Part shown: piece by piece, positions 8,359 through 16,320 of the stretch
Numbering within the stretch: position 1 is the stretch's first letter
Layout of the letters: every line of letters begins with the position of its first letter
Assembly: GCF_032190635.1 (NCBI RefSeq)
Contig: NZ_JAVLAS010000001.1
Location: 744,001 to 808,000 of the forward strand
Origin: Levilactobacillus zymae
Lineage (GTDB): Bacteria > Bacillota > Bacilli > Lactobacillales > Lactobacillaceae
Direction: 5' to 3'
Length of the DNA stretch: 64,000 nucleotides
Position numbers and translations under genes: made by a program
The notes under the pieces: generated by a model
What the model was told of the DNA's origin: nothing
What the model saw: the letters and a program-made list of their open reading frames with translations, nothing else
Databases searched by the model: none

Positions 8359-8821
8359 GGCGCGCCTCCTGGGCCAGCTGCATGATGTGCTCGCGCAACT
8401 GCTCGGCGGTGGCGAGTTCGAGGCCTTCAATGGTGTGGCTGGTGGCCGCCGTCGCCACGGTGACCTGGGTCAGCTTTTGCCACTGCAGGAGCGGACCGGC
8501 CTTGAGGGTCACGTCTTGGACCCGGGCAATCGGGATGGCCAGGCGCTTTTTGAAGACCATTCCGGACTGGATTTCTACGGCGACCGGGGTAATCTGGTAG
8601 TGGGTGAACCGGTAGCGGTAGGGGATCAACCCGGCCTCCACGATGGGTTCGACCAGGGTGATCACGGCGCTGACAACGACTAACCAGCCGGGCCAGTGCC
8701 AGCCGATTTGGGCCCAATAGAGTAGGCCGGTGGCCACCAGGCCGAACAGAAAGCTGCCGAGGGTGCTGTACCCCCAGATGCGCTTGATCCGGGGTGGTAG
8801 TTGATGACTTGTGGGTGACAT
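8351..8821 (-). CDS. YdbS-like bacterial PH-domain membrane protein
   Basis: The 156-residue product has two hydrophobic helices (about 20-38 and 44-62) followed by a bPH2 domain: YRYRFTHYQITPVAVEIQSG, FKKRLAIPIARVQDV and LEHI-type ending. This is the layout of YdbS, which is encoded just upstream of YdbT in many Firmicutes. Its stop codon overlaps the ydbT start. The IS607-type element lies directly upstream, so the native promoter and perhaps the native first codons may have been displaced; the ribosome binding site used now (AGGA) is weak. Confidence 0.82.
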   Translation of the reverse strand: MSPTSHQLPPRIKRIWGYSTLGSFLFGLVATGLLYWAQIGWHWPGWLVVVSAVITLVEPIVEAGLIPYRYRFTHYQITPVAVEIQSGMVFKKRLAIPIARVQDVTLKAGPLLQWQKLTQVTVATAATSHTIEGLELATAEQLREHIMQLAQEARHD

Positions 8822-8971
8822 AAAATCCTGCTACTGACAACTTATAAAAAGTTATAGATTTTTCTTGCTTCTTCCTATCCTGCCTCGCCAAAAGCCCACT
8901 ACTACAGTTGTTTTGATAGTCCACAAGCGTTAATTCCCGACTAGCCATCGGTACATCCTTTGAGTCCTGTT
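8822..8971 (-). ncRNA. Candidate omega-RNA / right-end segment of the TnpB element
   Basis: TnpB nucleases use an RNA made from the 3' end of tnpB and the element's right end. The 150 bp between the tnpB stop and the ydbS start are non-coding and occupy that place. I cannot fix the element boundary or a fold by eye, so this is a positional prediction only. Confidence 0.35.
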
Positions 8972-10150
8972 TTAGTAGGCTAGCTCAAAGTTTTTAGTAT
9001 CCTTGATATTCAAGGCGGCGTTCATATCTCGGTCTTCAACCAGGCCGCAAACTGGACAACGGTAAGTCCGATCACTGAGTTTTAAATCAACTTTTTTGGT
9101 ACTACAGTGATGACATAATTTAGAAGTTGGCTCAAACCGATTGGTCAGATGAACCGGGATTCTTAGTTGTTGGCACTTAGCAATTAATCGGATCCGAAAG
9201 TTATAGAATCCTTGATAACTAATGGCTTTAGCTAAGTGTCGGTTTTTCAACATGCCTTTTACGTTTAGATCCTCCAAAGCAACCCAACGTGGCTTGGTTG
9301 TCACCACATTGGCGATGATTTTATTTTGGTAATCTTTTTGCATGTTTTGAAGCCGTTGATACAGTCGTTGCACTCGCCGCTTAGTTTTTGCTAGGTTCAA
9401 ATCAGTAGCAGACTTTCCTTCTTTCTGTTTTCTGGCTTTGAATGCAAGATACTGACGTGCATGTTTTCTTTGTAACCGGCGTAATTGTCGCCGGAGCCGT
9501 TTAACTCGGTGAGTTTTATTGTGGTTACTGTAAATTTGCCTATTACTCAGCACGGCAAATTCTTTGATTCCTAAATCAATTCCGATGCTCACCCCAGTTA
9601 ATTCGGGATGAACTACATCAGCTTGTTCAATCAAACAGGTTAAGTAATAGCGCCCGGCATGACACTTAACGCGACCTTGCTTGATGAGAAAATGTTCCGC
9701 ATCGGTAGGCAGATACCCATATTCTTTCAGACGGACCCAGCCTAGTTTAGGTAACTTGATGCGATGTCGCTCAACCGGAATTATTTGAGCCTTACCATTT
9801 TTCACGAAGTAGAAGGACCCCTGTTCTCGTTTCCAAGAACGAAAATGAGGATACGCGCTAAGATGCTTAAAGAAGCGCTTCATGGCTATATCGGCATCAA
9901 TAAAGGCTTGCTTGGTAGACTTAGCATAAAGTTCTTTGACCCAGTCATCTTTTTGATTGGCCGCTAAATAGTCATGGTTAAACCACTTACTGAATTCGTA
10001 AGCGCTCATATAATGATACCCGTCTTCGTAACGCAATTTGTTCATTTCCAAAAACAGGTTGTATGCCCAACGGCTACCACCAATATGCCGATTAAGTTGC
10101 CATTTCTGAAAATTAGTTGGTTTAATTTCAACTTTATAAGTGATTAACAT
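8972..10150 (-). CDS. tnpB: TnpB RNA-guided nuclease of an IS607-type element
   Basis: The 392-residue product (start MLITYKVEIKP at 10150) has an N-terminal helix-turn-helix/OrfB region, an Arg/Lys-rich helical stretch (about 220-270) and a RuvC-like nuclease core. The acidic triad is in place: Asp in GIDLGIKEFA, Glu in ALEDLNVKGM and Asp in DRDMNAALN. The zinc ribbon CHHC ... CPVC lies between the last two. All catalytic residues are intact, so the protein may be active in guided DNA cleavage that maintains the transposon. It overlaps by 17 bp the stop end of a degraded IS607-type serine recombinase reading the same strand. Confidence 0.92.
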   Translation of the reverse strand: MLITYKVEIKPTNFQKWQLNRHIGGSRWAYNLFLEMNKLRYEDGYHYMSAYEFSKWFNHDYLAANQKDDWVKELYAKSTKQAFIDADIAMKRFFKHLSAYPHFRSWKREQGSFYFVKNGKAQIIPVERHRIKLPKLGWVRLKEYGYLPTDAEHFLIKQGRVKCHAGRYYLTCLIEQADVVHPELTGVSIGIDLGIKEFAVLSNRQIYSNHNKTHRVKRLRRQLRRLQRKHARQYLAFKARKQKEGKSATDLNLAKTKRRVQRLYQRLQNMQKDYQNKIIANVVTTKPRWVALEDLNVKGMLKNRHLAKAISYQGFYNFRIRLIAKCQQLRIPVHLTNRFEPTSKLCHHCSTKKVDLKLSDRTYRCPVCGLVEDRDMNAALNIKDTKNFELAY

Positions 10151-10543
10151 CCAGGTCACTTCCCACTTTGTCCTTGTACTTTCTAAGTCCGTAAACGTGA
10201 CATAAAAATACGTGAATAATTGGGATTGGGTCCTGAATAAATTCAGTCTCCGGTATCAGTGATAATTTCTGTACGATAATCCCCCCTGAATTAGTATATT
10301 ACTGGAGAAAATGTACCTGATCCGCAAAATCATTTTTTTGATTTTGCGTAGAAACTCTAGCGTAGGTAGCATTGATACGTTTATCTTGTGGTTCTGTATT
10401 GTTGATTACTTTTAAGTAGTTTTCTTCTGTGTAATAGCACTGTTTGATACGGTTCTTTTATCCGGTAGTTTTACGGATTTTTCCCAGTTTCGTAAAGTGG
10501 TGGTTGCAGCAACTAGGCGTTTTGTCATTTCTCCAGGCTTCAT
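10134..10543 (-). pseudogene. IS607-type serine recombinase (TnpA), frameshifted with internal deletion
   Basis: From ATG 10543 the minus strand reads MKPGEMTKRL... TTLRNWEKS, a MerR-like DNA-binding start, then after a frameshift CYYTEENYLKVINN and INATYARVSTQNQ, which holds the catalytic Ser motif of serine resolvases. After a stop it continues YRTEIITDTGD, then jumps to IIHVFLCHVYGLRKYKDK and ends at a stop overlapping the tnpB start. At least two frame changes, stops, and loss of roughly 60-70 central codons make it non-functional. Confidence 0.85.
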
Positions 10544-10630
10544 TACATCACCTCAATGGTGTTATAACGTTATATATATATATATTTATACAAAGTCATG
10601 CTCGGTCTGCATCAGGTGTAGCTGTATTAT

Positions 10631-10686
10631 CATTCAATCCTCCTCTGTGATGAATCTAGTGTACCAAGTCTGACCAGGCGCGACAA
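10631..10686 (-). promoter_or_regulatory. Orphan promoter and ribosome binding site facing the IS607-type element
   Basis: On the minus strand TTGTCG (10681-10686), a 17-bp spacer and TACACT (10658-10663) form a good sigma-A promoter, followed by GAGGAGG (10639-10645) and ATG at 10633. The frame ends after 15 codons. These signals would have served a gene now displaced by the element; ydbS, which lies on the same strand beyond it, is the obvious candidate. Confidence 0.5.
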
Positions 10687-10847
10687 CTAAGCTGCCAAAT
10701 GGTTTGTTAATTGATTGACGGGTGGCGCGAAATGCGTGGGGCTGACGGGTTAGCCCATCAACCAGTTCAACCGTGAAATTTAGTGAGCCCCGCAGACGCG
10801 GTTAGCCGCCCAAGCGTGGTATAAAGGCCTTAAGGAGATGATGACTG

Positions 10848-12065
10848 ATGGAAACTACCGAAAAGTTACAGCTGTTAGCCGATTTGATCAAAATTCGCTC
10901 CGTCAACGACCACGAATTACAGGTGGCCCAATACCTGAAGGGGGTCTTCGATCGCGCGGGGATTGAAAGCCACATCGTGCCCATGACAGGGGACCGAGCC
11001 AACCTGGTCGCCACGCTTGGCCACGGCCAACCGGTCTTAGCGATTTCCGGCCACATGGACGTGGTCGACGTCGACGAGGCACACTGGGACACCGACCCCT
11101 TCGAAATGGTGACCAAGGGCGACCGCCTTTACGGCCGTGGGGTGACCGACATGAAGGACGGGTTGGCGGCCCTGGTCATTGCGATGATCGAGTTAAAGGA
11201 GCAGGCGGTCCCTCTCAACGGGACGATTCGACTGCTGGCGACCGTGGGCGAAGAGGTTGGCGAGTTGGGGGCGCAGGCCCTGACCGCCGCCGGCTACATG
11301 CAAGACGTCACGGGAATTCTGATTGGGGAACCCACCGGCTACCGGGTGATGTACGCCAATAAGGGCACCATGAACCTGACCGTGATCTCGACGGGGAAGG
11401 CGGCCCACAGTTCGATGCCGCAATTGGGCAACAACGCAATTTTCCATCTCATCAATGCGCTGCATCTGATGCAGGATGAGTTCGACCGCATGACCGCGGG
11501 GGTCCGCAACGCCACGCTGGGCGCAACGGTCTACAACGTGGACGTTATCGCGGGGGGCAACCAGGTCAACGCTATCCCGGGGGCGGCGACCGCCCAAATC
11601 AATCTGCGGACGATCCCCGAACTCAGTAACCACGCCATCGTCCACCACTTTGAGCAGGTCTTGGACCAGTATAACCAGCGGTCTAACGGGCACGTAACCG
11701 TGGAGATGGCCACGGACATTGGCCCGCTGGTCGGCGCCACCGATGGTAAGTTGACCCGGTTGATTCAAAAAATCGGTAACCCGTACGCGGCTAAGCAGAC
11801 CATCACGCCGGCAGAACGGGACTACGAGGCCAAGATTCTCAAACTGTTAGACTTACCATACTCGCCTACGGAAATTCTGGCGGTAAGCTCACCGGGCGGG
11901 ACCGACGGCGCGCAGTTTTTAAAGGACCATCCCGTGGGCTTTGACTACGCGGTCTTCGGCCCCGGTAACGATAGCCAGCACCAGGACAACGAATGGACCT
12001 CGAAGTCGCAGTACCTGGACTTTATCGAAATCTACAAACAGGTGTTGACGCAGTACTTTGACTAA
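10848..12065 (+). CDS. M20 family metallopeptidase, ArgE/DapE-type deacylase
   Basis: The 405-residue product has the M20 di-zinc site: His-Asp in SGHMDVVDVDE (near residue 67-75), bridging Asp in YGRGVTDMKDG (near 100) and the Glu-Glu pair in GEEVGELGAQAL (near 135), plus the C-terminal His in PGNDSQHQDNE. The lid/dimerisation domain lies around residues 175-290. Family members hydrolyse N-acyl amino acids such as N-acetylornithine or N-succinyl-diaminopimelate in the cytoplasm; lactobacillar ArgE/DapE paralogs often have unknown substrate. The start is set by AAGGAG 10 nt upstream. It appears to be transcribed with or just ahead of a small membrane protein. Confidence 0.88.
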   Translation: METTEKLQLLADLIKIRSVNDHELQVAQYLKGVFDRAGIESHIVPMTGDRANLVATLGHGQPVLAISGHMDVVDVDEAHWDTDPFEMVTKGDRLYGRGVTDMKDGLAALVIAMIELKEQAVPLNGTIRLLATVGEEVGELGAQALTAAGYMQDVTGILIGEPTGYRVMYANKGTMNLTVISTGKAAHSSMPQLGNNAIFHLINALHLMQDEFDRMTAGVRNATLGATVYNVDVIAGGNQVNAIPGAATAQINLRTIPELSNHAIVHHFEQVLDQYNQRSNGHVTVEMATDIGPLVGATDGKLTRLIQKIGNPYAAKQTITPAERDYEAKILKLLDLPYSPTEILAVSSPGGTDGAQFLKDHPVGFDYAVFGPGNDSQHQDNEWTSKSQYLDFIEIYKQVLTQYFD

Positions 12066-12109
12066 GCGAGCCCCAGCGGTAAAATGAAATAAAGCTGAGG
12101 GGTGAGCGA

Positions 12110-12373
12110 ATGCAAGTCTGGTTACGAACGTTACACGTCGCTGAACTGGGGGTGGCACTCTTAGATGGCGGGGTGCTCATCACCATGTTCTTTAAGGGAA
12201 TCGCTGCCATGTACGTCAATGTCTTACCGTACCTGTGGGCCTTGGGCGTGGCGTTTATTGTCATGCTCCTCTTTTCCCTGAGTTGCGCGTTTTACCGGCT
12301 AAAGTCGATTTTCTTCAGTAGTGGGCTCCTATTGGTGACGGGGATTTGCTGGGTCGCCTTGATGAACGGCTAA
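12110..12373 (+). CDS. Small membrane protein, function unknown
   Basis: The 87-residue product is almost entirely hydrophobic, with two or three membrane helices (about 10-30, 35-58 and 66-84) joined by short polar turns. The GAGGGGTGAGCG ribosome binding site is good and precedes an ATG. It lies 44 bp after the M20 peptidase gene on the same strand. No family is recognised. Confidence 0.65.
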   Translation: MQVWLRTLHVAELGVALLDGGVLITMFFKGIAAMYVNVLPYLWALGVAFIVMLLFSLSCAFYRLKSIFFSSGLLLVTGICWVALMNG

Positions 12374-12442
12374 GAAAATTTCTTAGGCCCGGTCTAATCG
12401 CCAGTGAACCGCTTAACTTCAATTTTGAACGCCTCAATCGGA

Positions 12443-12471
12443 TTGACGAAAATTTTAGAAGTCCGTATAAT
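12443..12471 (+). promoter_or_regulatory. Sigma-A promoter of the deoxyribosyltransferase transcript
   Basis: TTGACG (12443-12448), 17-bp spacer, TATAAT (12466-12471). Confidence 0.9.
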
Positions 12472-12488
12472 GTGGGCTAACAACCAAA

Positions 12489-12596
12489 TAGTCCTTTTAA
12501 CTTTAGCCCAGAGAGGCTAACAAAGGTACGGTAGAATCGCGGGCTTTTTGCGCGCGGCTAGCGGCCTAAGTTCGAGTGAATTCGGCCGCTTTTTTC
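12489..12596 (+). ncRNA. PyrR-binding attenuator leader
   Basis: Just after the promoter the RNA can form the PyrR anti-antiterminator hairpin: lower stem CCTTT (12493-12497) with AAAGG (12522-12526), upper stem TTAGCC (12503-12508) with GGCTAA (12515-12520), and the hexaloop CAGAGA that matches the CNGNGA PyrR consensus. A T-tailed terminator (AGCGGCC / GGCCGCT, 12560-12596) follows. PyrR with UMP stabilises the first hairpin and favours termination, so the downstream gene should be repressed by pyrimidines. Confidence 0.88.
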
Positions 12597-12636
12597 ATGC
12601 TTAGGTTGGTTGAAAAAATTTTGGAGGAGTTTTACC

Positions 12637-13077
12637 ATGGCACAAATTTACGTTGCAAGTCCGTTTTTCAGTCCCGAACAGGTGGATCGGGTCACCCGGC
12701 TCGAACAAGCCTTAGCGGCCAATCCGACCGTGACCGATTTCTACTCACCCCGGTTACACCAGGACGCCCAAGCGGAACAGTTCACCAAAGCCTGGGCCAC
12801 GGAAATCTTCCACCGCGACATGGACCAAATCGCCGCGGCCGACGTGATCGTAACGGTCTTAGACTTTGAAGCCAAGAACCTGGATTCCGGGACGGCATAC
12901 GAACTCGGGGTGGCCACGATGCGCAACCTGCCAATCTTGGCGCTGCAAGAAAAGGACGAAGCGGTCAACCTGATGATCACCGAAAGCTTGCACTGGTACA
13001 CCAAGCAAGTTCAAGACCTGGCCACTTACGACTTCACCAAGATGCCCAAGGGCGAATTCGTCGGCGAAATTCTGTAA
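12637..13077 (+). CDS. Nucleoside 2-deoxyribosyltransferase
   Basis: The 146-residue product begins IYVASPFFSPEQ, the nucleobase-binding start of this family, has HRDMDQIAAADVIV in the middle and the active-site Glu in DSGTAYELGVA (near residue 89). Length is close to the usual 150-160. These cytoplasmic enzymes exchange the deoxyribose between nucleobases and serve salvage, a hallmark of lactobacilli. Start chosen at the ATG 10 nt after GGAGG. Control by a PyrR leader fits a pyrimidine-salvage role, and a nucleobase permease gene lies next on the same strand. Confidence 0.92.
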   Translation: MAQIYVASPFFSPEQVDRVTRLEQALAANPTVTDFYSPRLHQDAQAEQFTKAWATEIFHRDMDQIAAADVIVTVLDFEAKNLDSGTAYELGVATMRNLPILALQEKDEAVNLMITESLHWYTKQVQDLATYDFTKMPKGEFVGEIL

Positions 13078-13544
13078 ATTTAAACGTTCATAAAATTGGT
13101 GTGCGACCGTGGTGATTCGGCTAAGGCGTTGGCTATGGCGACAAGCAAGGTGGGCAGACGGTCATTGCGCTTGGCGGTATGACAACGAATTTTGACGACA
13201 TGATAAGTTCATAACGCGTAATTAATCGATAAGGCACTTCTCCAACTTAAAACTTAGAAGCTGGTTAAACCGGTTGTGTATTGATGACTAGTACTTTTAA
13301 GTTACTGTTATAGACAGCATAAGCTGGAGGGGCAGTCAGAAACGGGCTCAGGGGGGCCGTGGGTCAGTCTTGGCCAGTGTTTTTTACTGGCCTAGACAAA
13401 GGTCGGTCTTCAAGACCTGAGCTATGGGCTTGAAGCCGTGCCCACCCCGTTCCAGCCCGTTTCTGACTGGCCCGGAAGCGCTGACCTATCATTGTGAATC
13501 ATGTCGGTCATCCGGTTAGTATGCTGGAGGAAAGGTGACACACA
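13078..13544. other. 467-bp intergenic region containing a structured repeat
   Basis: No coding sequence is supported. The central part (about 13317-13473) is one copy of a structured dispersed repeat also found at 40.02-40.18 kb in opposite orientation. The remainder precedes the permease gene, which has GGAGGAAAGG as its ribosome binding site. Confidence 0.6.
13317..13473 (+). repeat. Structured dispersed repeat, copy A
   Basis: The unit is closed by a 16-bp perfect inverted repeat (CAGTCAGAAACGGGCT at 13333-13348 with its complement at 13454-13469). Inside are a second stem GGCCAGT-N6-ACTGGCC and a conserved GGTCTTCAAGACC dyad. Copy B, on the other strand at 40022-40182, shares most of the sequence while the inner stem has diverged. 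Confidence 0.85.
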
Positions 13545-14969
13545 ATGGCACAAGAGCTAAACACAACGACTGCAAAGTCACCGGCCGCATCTACGGATAA
13601 GGCCGCCTTTGGTCGCGTTGACGTGGTGGCAACTGAACACCGCCACATGTCGAATTGGGATTTATTTGCCACCTGGATTGGCGCCAACGCCAATAACGGG
13701 ACCTGGTATATCGGGGGCGTGATTGCCGCTTGCGGGTTTCTGACCGCCTCGACCACGCTCATCGTGGTGGGACTAATCTCCTACGCCTTACTGGCGGTGG
13801 CCAGCTACATGGGTTACCGGACCGGGTTACCCGCGATGGCCCTGACTAGGGCCTCGTTCGGCCTGCGGGGCAGTTATATTCCGTCCCTGATCAACGTCGT
13901 CCAGTTTATTGGCTGGGCGGCCGTGAACACCTTTATCGCGGCCACGTCGATCAGCTACATCTTTAGTGAGCTGCTCGGCTGGCCGGTCTACGGGAAGCCC
14001 GGGGGGAATCTGGGCTTGATCGTTGGCATCCTCATCATGAGTGCGTTGCATTTATTAAGTATCTCTTTAGGGGAACGGTCCGTGCGCTTGATTGAACGGG
14101 TCGGGATCATTCTGGTCGTGGTCTTCGTCTTGTGGGAATCCGTGGTGGTCTTCCGGACGGTGTCCTTTAGCGAAATTGTGAGCTGGCAACCGCCGCACAA
14201 TCTGAAGATGACGTCGGGGGTCGCGGCGGATACGCTGGCCGCCTTTAACCTGGCCTGGGTCACCGCGGCGTCCGACTTTAGCCGCTTTACGGCCAAGAAG
14301 TCGGCAGCCACTACCGCGTCGTTTCTGGGCGCCAACCTGGGCTTGTTCTGGTTCGCCTTTATCGGGCTGTTTGCCACGATTGGCACGGCCGTGACGCTGA
14401 ACCATTTCGACCCCAATAATTCGGACCCCAGCACGGTAGCCGCTAAATTGGGTCTGGGGTTCTTAGCCCTGTTGGTAATCGTGTTGACCAGTACCACGGC
14501 CAACGCGGTCAACCTGATGTCGGCTGGTTCGGCGCTGACGAATCTAGTCCACCGGCTGTCGTTGAACGTCAGTCTGTGGTTGGTGACCATCGTGGCCACG
14601 TTGGTGACGTTTATCCCGGTCTACCTGGCGAGCTTCCTGGATGTCTTCGAAACCTTCTTGGACGGCATCGGGATGTTTCTGGGACCGGAAATCGCCATTT
14701 TCTTGGTGGACTTCTTCTGGTTAAAACACCGCCAGTACCGGCTAAGCGAGTTCACCAAGGTTCACGGCGCTTACTGGTACCGTCACGGGGTTAACTGGGT
14801 GGCGGTCGCCAGCTGGGGCCTGGGGGTGGTGGCGTACTGGGGCTTAAAGCAGGTTCCGGTCATTGCGACCACAGTTGGAGCCACCTTTATCGCCATGGCG
14901 CTGACGGCGCTCATTTACGCGCTGGGGATGCGACTCACGCAGCCAGCGGTTAAACCGACTCAAGCCTAG
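13545..14969 (+). CDS. NCS1 family nucleobase permease (cytosine/purine/allantoin type)
   Basis: The 474-residue product has about twelve hydrophobic helices. NCS1 landmarks are visible: HMSNWDLFATWIGANANNGTWYIGG at the first helix, TGLPAMALTRASFGLRGSYIPSL near residue 95, and VTAASDFSRFTAKK near 245. The family imports cytosine, purines, allantoin, hydantoins or thiamine precursors using Na+ or H+. Exact substrate cannot be read, but the preceding pyrimidine-salvage enzyme makes a base such as cytosine plausible. The gene has its own ribosome binding site and a terminator follows. Confidence 0.87.
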   Translation: MAQELNTTTAKSPAASTDKAAFGRVDVVATEHRHMSNWDLFATWIGANANNGTWYIGGVIAACGFLTASTTLIVVGLISYALLAVASYMGYRTGLPAMALTRASFGLRGSYIPSLINVVQFIGWAAVNTFIAATSISYIFSELLGWPVYGKPGGNLGLIVGILIMSALHLLSISLGERSVRLIERVGIILVVVFVLWESVVVFRTVSFSEIVSWQPPHNLKMTSGVAADTLAAFNLAWVTAASDFSRFTAKKSAATTASFLGANLGLFWFAFIGLFATIGTAVTLNHFDPNNSDPSTVAAKLGLGFLALLVIVLTSTTANAVNLMSAGSALTNLVHRLSLNVSLWLVTIVATLVTFIPVYLASFLDVFETFLDGIGMFLGPEIAIFLVDFFWLKHRQYRLSEFTKVHGAYWYRHGVNWVAVASWGLGVVAYWGLKQVPVIATTVGATFIAMALTALIYALGMRLTQPAVKPTQA

Positions 14970-15020
14970 CTTTTCTCTAATGGGGGAAACGTGACGGTGA
15001 CTTCATATCAAAAATAACTT

Positions 15021-15134
15021 AAAAAACGTCCCCAACCAGCAGTCGCTTCCTTGCGCAACTGAGCCGGTTGGGGGCGTTTTTAGGTTAACAGCCAGAGAGT
15101 AGCTCGTTGTGGTGAGCTGCCCCCTGGCTGTTGG
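15021..15134. terminator. Terminator hairpins between convergent genes
   Basis: A strong bidirectional hairpin (AAAAACGTCCCCAACC / GGTTGGGGGCGTTTTT, 15021-15081) is followed by a second stem AACAGCCAG / CTGGCTGTT (15086-15132). They separate the permease from the convergent polysaccharide operon. Confidence 0.85.
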
Positions 15135-15136
15135 CG

Positions 15137-16027
15137 TTACTTGGTCGTGAACCATTTTTGAATGGACGGCCAACTTTCGTGGTTGATGATCACCCGTGGT
15201 GTGGCGTTGAGGTCGGTATTGTCGGTGACGATACCGGCGTCTAACGTGGCGACCCAGGTAAGGTGCTGTTGGGCCAAAAAGGCGTTAATCGGATCCGTGC
15301 CGGCCCCATAAGGGAACGCGAACGAGTTACCCGTGATGCCAGTGTGGGCCTTGAGTTCCTGCTTCGAGATGGCAAAGTCTCGCTTGAATTTCCCGGTGTA
15401 GTGGGGTTGCATGAAGACGGGCTCCATGTGGGCGTTCAAGTAGTGCAGGTTATGCGTATGCAACCCCAGAGTCATCCGGCCCTGAGAGGCCTTTTCGGCG
15501 GCTCGAATTTGTGACCAAGTGGCTAGTTGGGTCCCTTCCCGGTAACGGCCGGTGTTTCCCGTGATGATGAAGGTCGTGAAGGGGAACTTATAGCGGTTCA
15601 TGACCGGAACGGCGTGGTCGATCACGGTTCGGTCGATATCGTCAAACGAGAGGACCGCGTATTTGCCATGGATCGGTTGCTGGTCGCGAACCATTTTAAC
15701 CATGGTTTCGGCCGAGATCACTTTGATATGGTGATCATGCAGGTACTTCATCTGAGCCGTGAACTGGTCGGCCGGGACGTTGAATTCGTGGAGTTGGGAG
15801 TTGGTCGATAACCCGCGAATAATTCGCGTGGTCCAATTACCGCCGAGAATCCGGTGATAACAAAATACCATAATCCCGTTCGACATCTTTTCGTAGCGCG
15901 CCGGGAGCGCATAGCTTTCCTTGGTGGTCTGTTGTTTAACGGCCTTGTGTTGGTAAGTCCAACCAAAGCCCAGAATCACCACTAGGAACAGGAGGATTAA
16001 GAGTCCTCGACGGAGGCGACGAGTCAT
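15137..16027 (-). CDS. Polysaccharide (PNAG) N-deacetylase, IcaB/PgaB-like
   Basis: The 296-residue product (start at 16027 after AAGGGGG) has a signal anchor (about 7-25) and an extracellular NodB-type domain. Visible motifs are FCYHRI near residue 58, SFDDIDR (the catalytic/metal Asp pair) near 143, LGLHTHNLH (metal His pair) near 200 and AFPYGAG near 245. Enzymes of this type remove some N-acetyl groups from poly-beta-1,6-GlcNAc so that it stays at the surface. It is the last gene of a three-gene operon; its ATG overlaps the TGA of the IcaD-like gene. Confidence 0.88.
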   Translation of the reverse strand: MTRRLRRGLLILLFLVVILGFGWTYQHKAVKQQTTKESYALPARYEKMSNGIMVFCYHRILGGNWTTRIIRGLSTNSQLHEFNVPADQFTAQMKYLHDHHIKVISAETMVKMVRDQQPIHGKYAVLSFDDIDRTVIDHAVPVMNRYKFPFTTFIITGNTGRYREGTQLATWSQIRAAEKASQGRMTLGLHTHNLHYLNAHMEPVFMQPHYTGKFKRDFAISKQELKAHTGITGNSFAFPYGAGTDPINAFLAQQHLTWVATLDAGIVTDNTDLNATPRVIINHESWPSIQKWFTTK

Positions 16028-16317
16028 GCGCGAACCCCCTTGCGTAGGTGAAGCCACCGCCATGTGCAGTAAAGGGGCACGACGATGAGGAGAACCAACG
16101 CGAGTAAGAGGAAGGCGCTGTTAGCGTGGGCCTTCAGGTTAAATAATAAGTAAAGACTGACTAACGTATCGTTATACCAGCCCAGACTGAAGCCTAAGTT
16201 GGTGACGACGACTAGGGCGATGAAGCCCCAAAGCGCGATTAAAACGACGGCGCGGAGTAACCGGCTCCCGAAGCTGGTTTGCCGCCGAATGATAGGTGAT
16301 GCTGGTGTTCTTCGCAT
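16024..16317 (-). CDS. IcaD/PgaD-like small accessory membrane protein
   Basis: The 97-residue product has two membrane helices (about 22-45 and 65-88) and a basic C-terminus. It sits between the glycosyltransferase and deacetylase genes (3-bp gap upstream, ATGA overlap downstream), the place of icaD/pgaD, whose products form the synthase complex with IcaA/PgaC. Sequence conservation in this class is low, so the call relies on size, topology and context. Confidence 0.7.
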   Translation of the reverse strand: MRRTPASPIIRRQTSFGSRLLRAVVLIALWGFIALVVVTNLGFSLGWYNDTLVSLYLLFNLKAHANSAFLLLALVLLIVVPLYCTWRWLHLRKGVRA

Positions 16318-16320
16318 AGT

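Larger units (their letters stand above)
8830..10600 (-). mobile_element. Degraded IS607-family insertion sequence (approximate ends)
   Basis: The unit consists of a relic serine-recombinase gene (10134-10543) followed by and overlapping an intact tnpB (8972-10150), the canonical IS607 order. IS607 elements have no inverted repeats or target duplication, so ends cannot be fixed by eye; they lie near 8830-8950 on the tnpB side and 10550-10620 on the other. With tnpA destroyed the element cannot move itself. Confidence 0.75.

Noticed and set aside
10444..10650. Plus-strand 68-codon frame
   Set aside because: It is antisense to the relic IS607 recombinase and lacks a ribosome binding site.
10687..10847. 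Lysine riboswitch before the M20 peptidase
   Set aside because: No L-box signature; only a weak extended -10 (TGGTATAAA) is visible.
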